Positions 8,648-15,466 of a stretch of DNA of 64,000 nucleotides are shown here, piece by piece. Each line of letters starts with the position of its first letter. Position 1 is the first letter of the stretch. This DNA comes from Kitasatospora viridis (lineage in GTDB: Bacteria > Actinomycetota > Actinomycetes > Streptomycetales > Streptomycetaceae), in assembly GCF_007829815.1 (NCBI RefSeq), contig NZ_VIWT01000001.1, forward strand, positions 4,493,001-4,557,000, in the 5' to 3' direction. Position numbers and translations under genes: made by a program. The notes below the pieces were generated by a model. The model saw only the letters and a program-made list of their open reading frames with translations, had not been told where the DNA came from and did not search any database.

Positions 8648-9433
8648 TCAGTCGTACCGGGCCCGCAGCAGCTCCGCGGTGGCCTCGTCGGCCGGCAGGA
8701 AGGCCTCCAGGTGGAGCTCGGCGACCGTCACGTCCGTGGCCGTGGCGAAGGTGGTGAGCGTGGTGAGCAGGCGCAGGTCCCCGGCGGGAGTGCGCAGGTG
8801 GAGCGGGACGGCGAAGCCGAGCGGATCGCCCGCGGCGGCCGCGGGCGGCAGCAGGGCGGCCAGCTCGGCGGCCAGCGCGGCGAGTTCGGGGTCCTGCCGG
8901 CGGCGGGCCCGGGCGTGCATGTTCTCGGTGATGTGGCGGCCCCAGTCGGCCAGGTTGACCACCCGGCGGGCCATCCCGTCCGGATGCAGGGCGAGCCGGT
9001 AGACGTTGACCGGAGGGCGCAGCAGCTCGGCCGCCGCACCCTCGGTGAGCAGGTCGAACGCCGGGTTGGCGGCGACCAGTTCGCCGTGCGGGCCGGCGAT
9101 CAGCGCGGGGTAGGGCAGGTGGCCGGCCAGGATCCGGTCCAGCGCCTCGCGCACCGGCCGCAGGATCGGCGCACCCAGCCCGGACTCCGGGTAGCGCGGC
9201 GCGTAACCGGCCGAGAGCAGCAGCGCGTTGCGCTCGCGCAGCCCCAACTCCAGCGACTCGGCCAGCCGCAGCACGATCGCCGCTCCGGGGTGCGAGCGGC
9301 CGGACTCCATGAAGCTGAGGTGCCGCTGGGTGGTGCCGGCCCGGTCGGCGAGCTCCAGCTGGCTGAGCCGGCGGTTGGCCCGCCAGCGCCGCAGCTCGGC
9401 GGGGAAGGCGGCGGTGCTCGTGGTCGTGGTCAC
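8648..9433 (-). CDS. XRE-type regulator with MmyB-like ligand-binding domain
   Basis: 261 residues from GTG 9433 (VTTTTSTAAFP). N-terminal helix-turn-helix at about 12-66 (LSQLELADRAGTTQRHLSFM), then the C-terminal MltR/MmyB-type domain recognised by PYPALIAGPHGELVAANPAF. In actinobacteria these regulators usually sit divergent from a short-chain or medium-chain dehydrogenase they control, and here the zinc-type MDR oxidoreductase starts 122 bp away on the other strand. Expected ligand: a fatty acid-like effector, unproven. Confidence 0.88.
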   Translation of the reverse strand: MTTTTSTAAFPAELRRWRANRRLSQLELADRAGTTQRHLSFMESGRSHPGAAIVLRLAESLELGLRERNALLLSAGYAPRYPESGLGAPILRPVREALDRILAGHLPYPALIAGPHGELVAANPAFDLLTEGAAAELLRPPVNVYRLALHPDGMARRVVNLADWGRHITENMHARARRRQDPELAALAAELAALLPPAAAAGDPLGFAVPLHLRTPAGDLRLLTTLTTFATATDVTVAELHLEAFLPADEATAELLRARYD

Positions 9434-9555
9434 CCGAGGAGTTCTAGCGCGTCGCGCGGCCACCGGGCCATTCCCGGCGGGGAATTGCCGCGCCCCGCCC
9501 GCCGCGCCGAGGATCCCGTTCGAACCACCGACACCTACCAGGGAGCTGACCCACC

Positions 9556-10569
9556 GTGCGTTCCTACCACCTGCGGACCCCCGGCGGCCTCGACGGACTG
9601 ACCGTCAGCGAGCACCCCGTGCCGCGGCCCGGCCCCACCGAGCTGCTGGTCCGGGTCCGGGCCGCCGCGCTCAACCGGCGCGACACGCTCATCCTCGACG
9701 ACCGCTACCCGCTGCCGTCGCGCCCCGGCGTGATCCCGCTGAGCGACGGCGCGGGGGAGGTGGTGGCGGTGGGCGAGCGGGTCACCCGGTTCCGGGCCGG
9801 CGACCGGGTGGTGGGCAGCTACTGGCCCCGCTGGACGGCGGGCCGGCTGCACCAGGGGCTCTACGACCAGCTCGGCAACACCGTGGACGGCCTGCTCACC
9901 GAGTACGCCGTGCTCGACCAGGAGTGGGCGGTCGCCGTGCCCGAGTCGCTGAGCTGGGTCGAGGCGGCCACCCTGCCCTGCGCGGCGGTCACCGCCTGGA
10001 CCTCGCTCACCGGCGGCCGCGGGCTGCGCCCCGGCGCCACCGTGCTGACCCTGGGCAGCGGCGGCGTCTCGCTCTTCGCCCTGCAGCTGGCGAAGGCGAT
10101 GGGCTGCCGGGTGGTCGTCACCACCACCGACCCGGCGAAGGCCGGGCGCCTGACCGCGCTCGGCGCCGACCTGGTCGTCGACACCGCCGCCGGCCCCGAG
10201 TGGAGCGAACGGGTGCGGGAGTTCACCGCCGGCGAGGGCGTCGACCTGGTGGTCGAGACGGTCGGCCCGGTCACCTTCGAGCAGTCGATGCGCGCGGTCG
10301 GCCTGTACGGCGAGGTGGTCTTCGTCGGCGGCGGCGCGGCCGAACCCGAGCTGCGGATCCGGGTGGCGACCTACGCCCGCACGATGGCCACCATCCGCCG
10401 GGTGTTCGTCGGCAGCCGGGAGGACCTGACCGACCTGGTCCGGGCGGTGGACGCGTTCGGCGTCCGTCCGGTGATCGACTCGGTCTTCCCGTTCGACCGG
10501 GCCCGCGAGGCCTACGGCCACTTCCGGGCGGGGCGGACCTTCGGCAAGGTGGTGGTCGAGATCGACTGA
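9556..10569 (+). CDS. medium-chain (zinc-type fold) alcohol dehydrogenase-like oxidoreductase
   Basis: 337 residues, GTG start, with GGGAG upstream. MDR fold: GroES-like N-terminal half, then the nucleotide motif LGSGGVSLFALQLAK. The structural-zinc four-cysteine lobe is absent, so it is probably a quinone-oxidoreductase-like or zinc-free member. Likely target of the divergent XRE/MmyB regulator. Convergent with the following serine hydrolase. Confidence 0.87.
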   Translation: MRSYHLRTPGGLDGLTVSEHPVPRPGPTELLVRVRAAALNRRDTLILDDRYPLPSRPGVIPLSDGAGEVVAVGERVTRFRAGDRVVGSYWPRWTAGRLHQGLYDQLGNTVDGLLTEYAVLDQEWAVAVPESLSWVEAATLPCAAVTAWTSLTGGRGLRPGATVLTLGSGGVSLFALQLAKAMGCRVVVTTTDPAKAGRLTALGADLVVDTAAGPEWSERVREFTAGEGVDLVVETVGPVTFEQSMRAVGLYGEVVFVGGGAAEPELRIRVATYARTMATIRRVFVGSREDLTDLVRAVDAFGVRPVIDSVFPFDRAREAYGHFRAGRTFGKVVVEID

Positions 10570-10581
10570 CGGGCGCCCGGC

Positions 10582-10594
10582 TGACGGGCCGTCA
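10582..10594. repeat. TGACGGNNNGTCA palindrome, copy at serine-hydrolase 3' end
   Basis: TGACGGGCCGTCA, a perfect palindrome around the central G. The right arm (10592-10594) is the stop codon of the minus-strand serine hydrolase. Confidence 0.8.
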
Positions 10595-11425
10595 GCCGCG
10601 CAGCCCGGCCAGCACCGCGTCGGTGAAGGCCGGCCAGACCTCGGCCGCCCACGGGCCGAAGGCCCGGTCGGTGAGGGCGGCGCAGGCCACCCCGGCCACC
10701 GGGTCCACCCAGAGGAAGGTGCCGGACTGGCCGAAGTGCCCGAAGGTGGTCGGCGCGCTGGTGGCACCGGTCCAGTGCGGGGCCTTGCCGTCGCGGATCT
10801 CGAAGCCCAGCCCCCAGTCGTTGGGCTTCTGGTGGCCGAAGCCCGGCAGCACCCCGCTCAGCCCAGGGAAGGCCACCTCCCGGGTGGCGGCGGCCACCGT
10901 GGACGGGTGCAGCAGCCGGGGCGCCTGCAGCTCGGCGGCGAACCGGGCCAGGTCGGCCGCGGTGGAGACGCCGCCCGCGCCGGCCGGGGTGCGGTGGCCG
11001 GGGTCGATCGCGGTGTCGGCCATGCCGAGCGGGGCGAAGACGGCCTCGGCCGCGTACTTCTCGAACGGGATGCCGGCGGCCGCGGCCAGCGCGTCGGCCA
11101 GCGCGTCGAAACCGGCGTTGGAGTAGAGCCGGCGGGTGCCGGGGGCGGCCATCACCCGGGCCTCGTCGAAGCCCAGGCCGGAGGTGTGGGCCAGCAGGTG
11201 GCGCACCGTCGAGCCCTCGGGGCCGGCCGGGTCGTCCAGTTCGAAGACGCCCTCCTCGACGGCCACCAGGGCCGCGTAGGCGCTCAGCGGCTTGGTCACC
11301 GAGGCGAGCTGGAAGCGGTGCCGCTGCGGCCCGGCCGTTCCCAGCACGGCGCCGTCCGCACCGCGCACCAGCACCGCCGCGGCCGTGTCCACCGGCCAGT
11401 CCTCGATCAAGCGCAAGCTCTCCAT
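10592..11425 (-). CDS. serine hydrolase, beta-lactamase/class C PBP fold
   Basis: 277 residues from ATG 11425. The S-x-x-K nucleophile is Ser42-Lys45 (ASVTKPL); the Y-x-N element is YSN and the third motif is HFGQSG. No signal peptide is seen, so it is probably a cytoplasmic esterase or peptidase rather than a resistance beta-lactamase. Its start codon lies only 13 bp from the end of a MITE-like element, so its native upstream region has been displaced. Confidence 0.85.
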   Translation of the reverse strand: MESLRLIEDWPVDTAAAVLVRGADGAVLGTAGPQRHRFQLASVTKPLSAYAALVAVEEGVFELDDPAGPEGSTVRHLLAHTSGLGFDEARVMAAPGTRRLYSNAGFDALADALAAAAGIPFEKYAAEAVFAPLGMADTAIDPGHRTPAGAGGVSTAADLARFAAELQAPRLLHPSTVAAATREVAFPGLSGVLPGFGHQKPNDWGLGFEIRDGKAPHWTGATSAPTTFGHFGQSGTFLWVDPVAGVACAALTDRAFGPWAAEVWPAFTDAVLAGLRG

Positions 11426-11484
11426 GGCCAGCACTCTAGACCGACCGGCAAATGGTGGGCGGCGTCGCGGGCCGATAGCTCTCG

Positions 11485-11516
11485 CGCCCCCAGCCTTCGG
11501 CCGGGAGGTGCCCCCA
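11485..11516. repeat. interspersed hairpin repeat, copy 1
   Basis: Core CCAGCCTTCGGCCGGGAGG flanked by CCCCC runs, able to fold into a short hairpin (GCC-TTC-GGC). Near-identical to copy 2 at 11556-11587, one base different in the right flank. This type of GC-rich palindromic repeat is common between streptomycete genes. Confidence 0.75.
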
Positions 11517-11555
11517 GGACGGCTTCTCCTCAGTCGCCAATGCTCCGCATGGACT

Positions 11556-11587
11556 CGCCCCCAGCCTTCGGCCGGGAGGTACCCCCA
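11556..11587. repeat. interspersed hairpin repeat, copy 2
   Basis: Second copy in the same orientation, 71 bp after the first, differing by A for G after GGGAGGT. Both lie inside the MITE-like element. Confidence 0.75.
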
Positions 11588-11687
11588 TCGTCGGCGCCGC
11601 CCAGACTCGGCTCTCGACCCGCTCCTTCCTCCACCCACCATTTGCCGGTCGGTCTTGATGCGAGCCGGTGGGATTCCCGGATTCGGC

Positions 11688-11718
11688 TTGCTTCGAGTGC
11701 ACTCCAACTCGATAGCGT
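11688..11718 (+). promoter_or_regulatory. MerR-type promoter/operator
   Basis: A -35-like TTGCTT (11688-11693) and a -10-like TAGCGT (11713-11718) are separated by 19 bp, the overlong spacer typical of MerR-activated promoters. Inside the spacer is the perfect palindrome GAGTGCACTC (11695-11704). The MerR gene starts 38 bp downstream, so autoregulation of the merR-AKR operon is likely. Confidence 0.72.
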
Positions 11719-11755
11719 CGTACCCGTCGCACCGCAGCAGAGGGGGAACCCACCG

Positions 11756-12196
11756 ATGAGCGCACAACCCGCCGGGTCCGGCCAGGACGAGCGCACCGGC
11801 ACGCTGCGGCACAGCATCAGCGAGGTCGCCGAGCTGACCGGTCTGACCGCGCACACGCTGCGCTGGTACGAGCGGATCGGCCTGCTCGACCCGGTGAACC
11901 GCACCCACGGCGGCCGTCGGCTCTACAGCGACGGCGACCTGTCCCGGCTCGACTTCCTCGGCAGGCTGCGGCTGACCGGGATGTCGGTGGCGGACATGCT
12001 GCGCTACATCGAGCTGGTCCGGCAGGGCACCGGCACCCTGGACGAGCGGCGGGAGCTGCTGATCGCCCACCGTTCCGAGGTCCGGGAGCGGATCGCCGAC
12101 CTGTACGCCACCCTCGCGGTGCTCGACCACAAGATCGACCTCTACGCGGAGCAGTCCGGCTCCTCCTGCACTCCTGGGAAGGAAACAAGCGCATGA
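11756..12196 (+). CDS. MerR-family transcriptional regulator
   Basis: 146 residues; ATG preceded by AGGGGGAA. Winged HTH at about 18-87 (HSISEVAELTGLTAHTLRWYERIGLLDP) and a coiled-coil dimer helix. The C-terminus has one Cys (SSCTP), and the metal-site cysteine pattern of MerR/CueR is absent, so it is more like the AdhR/aldehyde-responsive class. Overlaps the aldo/keto reductase by 4 bp (ATGA); the pair probably forms a detoxification operon driven from 11688-11718. Confidence 0.93.
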   Translation: MSAQPAGSGQDERTGTLRHSISEVAELTGLTAHTLRWYERIGLLDPVNRTHGGRRLYSDGDLSRLDFLGRLRLTGMSVADMLRYIELVRQGTGTLDERRELLIAHRSEVRERIADLYATLAVLDHKIDLYAEQSGSSCTPGKETSA

Positions 12197-13206
12197 GCAC
12201 CACCCTCCCCACCGTCCAGCTCGGCACCGACGGCCCGGTCGTCGGCAAGCAGGGCCTCGGTTGCATGGGCATGAGCGAGTTCTACGGCCCCACCGACACC
12301 ACGGAGGCGCTGGCCACCCTCGACGCGGCCCTGGAGGCCGGCGTCACCCTCTTCGACACCGCGGACATCTACGGCAGCGGCGCCAACGAGGAGCTGATCG
12401 GCCCGTTCGTCCGGGCCAACCGCGACCGGGTGGTGCTCGCCACCAAGTTCGCCATCGAGCGCAAGGCCGAGGACCCGGCCTACCGCGGCGTGCGCAACGA
12501 CCCGGAGTACATCCGCAGCGCCGTGGACGCCTCGCTGAAGCGCCTGGGCATCGACGTCATCGACCTGTACTACATGCACCGCCGCAACCGGGAGGTGCCG
12601 CTGGCCGAGTCGATCGGTGCGATGGCCGAGCTGGTCCAGGCCGGCAAGGTGCGCCACCTGGGCCTGTCCGAGGTGACCGGCAGCGAGCTGCGCGAGGCGC
12701 ACGCGGTGCACCCGATCGCCGCCGTGCAGTCCGAGTGGTCGCTCTTCACCCGCACCCTGGAGCAGGGCGTGGTGCCGGTCGCCGCGGAGCTGGGCATCGG
12801 CCTGGTGCCCTACTCGCCGCTCGGCCGCGGCTTCCTGACCGGCAACTTCCCGAGCAGTGGCGAGATGGACGCGAGCGACTTCCGCCGCAGCCAGCCGCGG
12901 TTCAGCGGCGAGGCCGGCCGGGCCAACGCCGAGCTGATCGCCCCGATCCAGCGGATCGCGGCGGCGCGCGGGGTCACCGCGGCCCAGGTCGCGCTGGCCT
13001 GGCTGCACGGCCGGGCCGAGGTCTTCGGGCTGACCGCGGTGGTGCCGATCCCCGGCACCCGCAAGCGCACCCGGCTGGCCGAGAACGTGGCCGGCGCCGG
13101 CCTGGAGCTGACGGCGCAGGAGCTGGCCGAGCTGGAGCCGATCGCCGGCCAGGTGACCGGCGACCGCTACGCGGACATGAGCCTGGTGCGGGACGGCAAG
13201 GAGTGA
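12193..13206 (+). CDS. aldo/keto reductase
   Basis: 337 residues, AKR13-like. Catalytic tetrad visible: Asp55 and Tyr60 (FDTADIYG), Lys85 (ATKFAI) and His129 (DLYYMHRRN). NADPH-dependent reduction of aldehydes or ketones in the cytoplasm. Translationally coupled to the MerR regulator, suggesting induction by its substrate. Confidence 0.93.
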   Translation: MSTTLPTVQLGTDGPVVGKQGLGCMGMSEFYGPTDTTEALATLDAALEAGVTLFDTADIYGSGANEELIGPFVRANRDRVVLATKFAIERKAEDPAYRGVRNDPEYIRSAVDASLKRLGIDVIDLYYMHRRNREVPLAESIGAMAELVQAGKVRHLGLSEVTGSELREAHAVHPIAAVQSEWSLFTRTLEQGVVPVAAELGIGLVPYSPLGRGFLTGNFPSSGEMDASDFRRSQPRFSGEAGRANAELIAPIQRIAAARGVTAAQVALAWLHGRAEVFGLTAVVPIPGTRKRTRLAENVAGAGLELTAQELAELEPIAGQVTGDRYADMSLVRDGKE

Positions 13207-13227
13207 CCGTCCGCCGGGTCCGCCGGG

Positions 13228-14412
13228 TCAGGACGGCTGCTGGTACTTGACGTCCTGGTAGTCGCCCAGCGCGATCGCGGCGAAGTTGTAGAGGCTGGCG
13301 GTCCCGGGGTCGAAGTACCCGGCGTGCCCGACGGCGCCGGTCGAGGAGACCACCTCGGCGCCGAAGTCCGGGCTGGTCGGGTCGGCCCCGTGGCCCATCC
13401 CGCCGACCTCCACGTAGGGCACGTTGCCGATCCAGTCGGCCGGGTTGCGCGAGGTGGCCCAGACGTGCACCCCGGTGCCCAGCCCGGCGGCGCTGTCCAC
13501 GTTCATGCCGGGGCTGCCCAGCACGATCATGTCGGTGGTCTCGCCGCGCATCTTCGGCGCGGCCTCGCCGCACACCACGCTGCCGTAGGAGTGGCAGATC
13601 AGGGCCGGCGGGGCGACCGGGGAGGTGGTCTGCCTGAGCCCGTCCAGGGTCCGCAGCAGCCGGGGTGCGGCGGCCACGGCCAGCCGCGAGGTGACCGCGT
13701 CCGGGCCCAGGCCCACCGGGCTGACGTAGTCGGTCCAGGCGATCACCGCGGTGGGCGTGCCGGGGGAGAGCTGCTGCTCCTCGGCCCGCACCGCCCGGGC
13801 CATGCCGGCCGAGAACTGGAGCGGGTGCTCGCCGTTGTCGTGGTGGCTCAGGTCGCTGTCCGAACCGGGCACCACCACGGCGATCCGCTTGGCGGTGGCC
13901 AGGTCGCCCATCACCTCGGCCACCAGGCCGCGGCCGCGCGGGTCGAAGGCGAGGACCTGCCGGCCCGGGTCGAGCAGCGGGCGGGTGTTGTCCACCCGGA
14001 TCGCGTCCGCGGCGCGGCGCGCGGAGTCGGTCTTCGGGTCGGTGCTCTCGGCCTGGGCCCGGTCGATCTCGTTCTGGATGGCGATCCGGTTGGCCTGGTA
14101 GCGCAGTTGCAGCGGGGCGCCGTCCAGGTTGCCGACCACCAGCGGGTACTCGCGCACCAGCTGCTGCTGCTGGGCCGGGGTGAGCGAGGCGAAGAAGGCG
14201 GCCACGGTGCCGGCGTCGGCGGTGGCCGGGTCGGGCAGCGTGCGGTCCAGCGAGTGGTCCTGGACCCAGGCGGCGGAGCCGGCCGGCGGGGTGGTGATCG
14301 CCACCTGCTCGTTGGCGGCGGCGGCCTGTGCCGCGGCGGCCCCGGCGTCGGCCAGCACCGCGCAGGTCGCGAAAGCGCCGATCATGAGGCGCTTCAGCCG
14401 CCTGCGCTGCAT
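13228..14412 (-). CDS. secreted DUF1023-family alpha/beta hydrolase
   Basis: 394 residues from ATG 14412, chosen because it begins a signal peptide (MQRRRLKRLMIGAFATCAVL, cleavage near AAAAQA). The mature part has the DUF1023 layout with nucleophile elbow CHSYGSVV and a C-terminal His in HAGYFD. DUF1023 proteins are actinobacterial exported hydrolases without a settled substrate. Convergent with the aldo/keto reductase. Confidence 0.85.
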   Translation of the reverse strand: MQRRRLKRLMIGAFATCAVLADAGAAAAQAAAANEQVAITTPPAGSAAWVQDHSLDRTLPDPATADAGTVAAFFASLTPAQQQQLVREYPLVVGNLDGAPLQLRYQANRIAIQNEIDRAQAESTDPKTDSARRAADAIRVDNTRPLLDPGRQVLAFDPRGRGLVAEVMGDLATAKRIAVVVPGSDSDLSHHDNGEHPLQFSAGMARAVRAEEQQLSPGTPTAVIAWTDYVSPVGLGPDAVTSRLAVAAAPRLLRTLDGLRQTTSPVAPPALICHSYGSVVCGEAAPKMRGETTDMIVLGSPGMNVDSAAGLGTGVHVWATSRNPADWIGNVPYVEVGGMGHGADPTSPDFGAEVVSSTGAVGHAGYFDPGTASLYNFAAIALGDYQDVKYQQPS

Positions 14413-14615
14413 CGCGTCAACTCCTGTTGGTACGACGGGCGGTCGGGGACCGCCGGCCCGGGGGGACGTCTGGGTACAGTCGGCCAGCGTATGGCCTGCG
14501 GCGGGGCGATGGAGCCGCGCCAAACTGTGGGTTGAATCACAGTGGAGCCGAGCTGGAGCTTTCGCACCCGCAGGACTCGCCGGGCCGCGCGCTGCTGCTA
14601 AGGTCACCCGACTGA

Positions 14616-14626
14616 GTGTCAGACAC
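14616..14626. promoter_or_regulatory. GTGTCAGACAC palindrome, possible TetR operator
   Basis: Perfect 5-1-5 palindrome in the gap between the tetR stop and the DUF1023 start, ~200 bp upstream of the latter. Its length suits a TetR-family half-operator pair, but no binding is shown. Confidence 0.35.
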
Positions 14627-14630
14627 CGGT

Positions 14631-14643
14631 TGACGGCCGGTCA
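14631..14643. repeat. TGACGGNNNGTCA palindrome at tetR 3' end
   Basis: TGACGGCCGGTCA; its last three bases are the stop codon of the minus-strand TetR gene. Confidence 0.75.
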
Positions 14644-15327
14644 GTTCCAGTGCCCGTCGACCAGCGCGGGCCCCAGCTGGTCCAGGTGCCGCTCGATCAC
14701 CGTGATGATCCCCTCCGGACCGTCCTGCCCGGCCCCCTCGGGCCCGTCCGGCGCGCCGGGGCCGGTGGACCAGGCCAGGTGCGCGCTGCGCACGGCGGCG
14801 CCGAAGAGCGCGGCGAGCAGCCGCGGGCGCGGGTCGGCGGCGACGTCCAGGCCCTCCCGCTCGGCCAGGATCCCGGCCACCCGCCGCTCCTGCTCGGCCG
14901 AGCGGCGCAGCTGGGCGGCCAGCAGGGTCGGGGTGTTCTCGATCAGCTGGACCAGCTCCAGGGCCGCGGTGACGCCCCGGCCGCCCTGGTGGTGGGCGGC
15001 GCTGAGGTCGCGCCAGGAGGCGCAGACGGCCATCCGCAGCGCCTGCAGCGGGGGCTCCCCGGCGGGGCGCTCGGCCAGCCGCTCGATGAAGTAGTCCTCG
15101 CTGTCGGCCAGCACGGCGAGGGCGGCCTCCTCCTTGTTGGCGAAGTAGCGGAAGAAGGTCCGCTGCGAGACGTCCACCGCGGCGGCGATCTCGTCCACCG
15201 TGGTCCGCTCGTACCCGTGGCTGAGGAAGAGCCGGTGCGCGGCGTCCACCAGGGCGTCCCGGGTGCGCTGCTTCTTGCGTTCGCGCAGGCCCGGTCCGGC
15301 GGCTGGGGCTGGGGAGGTCTGGCCCAT
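14641..15327 (-). CDS. TetR-family transcriptional regulator
   Basis: 228 residues from ATG 15327 (MGQTSPAPA); an ATG at 15354 would add nine residues. N-terminal HTH at about 14-70 with the diagnostic segment ISQ-like VSQRTFFRYFANKEE. The C-terminal domain is variable and the ligand unknown. Possible targets are itself or the downstream DUF1023 gene. Confidence 0.92.
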   Translation of the reverse strand: MGQTSPAPAAGPGLRERKKQRTRDALVDAAHRLFLSHGYERTTVDEIAAAVDVSQRTFFRYFANKEEAALAVLADSEDYFIERLAERPAGEPPLQALRMAVCASWRDLSAAHHQGGRGVTAALELVQLIENTPTLLAAQLRRSAEQERRVAGILAEREGLDVAADPRPRLLAALFGAAVRSAHLAWSTGPGAPDGPEGAGQDGPEGIITVIERHLDQLGPALVDGHWN

Positions 15328-15413
15328 GACCTCACGATAGCGCGCCCGTCCCACCCCTCACCGACGTCCTGTCAGCCGCTGCCATGTTCTGCCGCCACCG
15401 GGCCCGGGCACGG

Positions 15414-15450
15414 CCGAGGGCCGGCCCCCGTGCGGGGAGCCGGCCCTCGG
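15414..15450. terminator. intrinsic hairpin downstream of aceE
   Basis: Perfect 12-bp stem CCGAGGGCCGGC / GCCGGCCCTCGG (15414-15425, 15439-15450) with an inner CCCC-GGGG pairing. No T-tract, as is common in streptomycete terminators. It lies 17 bp after the aceE stop. Confidence 0.75.
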
Positions 15451-15466
15451 TGGGTCTGGCGGTGGA

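Larger units (their letters stand above)
11438..11655. mobile_element. MITE-like element with 22-bp perfect terminal inverted repeats
   Basis: The left end 11438-11459 (AGACCGACCGGCAAATGG followed by TGGG) is the exact reverse complement of the right end 11634-11655. The 218-bp element has no coding potential of its own and contains two copies of a 31-32 bp CCAGCCTTCGGCCGGGAGG repeat. It lies 13 bp from the serine-hydrolase start and 33 bp from the MerR-type promoter. No clear target-site duplication is visible, though CTAG flanks the left end. Confidence 0.72.

Noticed and set aside
10592..11425. Secreted beta-lactamase conferring resistance
   Set aside because: No signal peptide and a class-C-like fold shared by many esterases; no evidence for beta-lactam hydrolysis.
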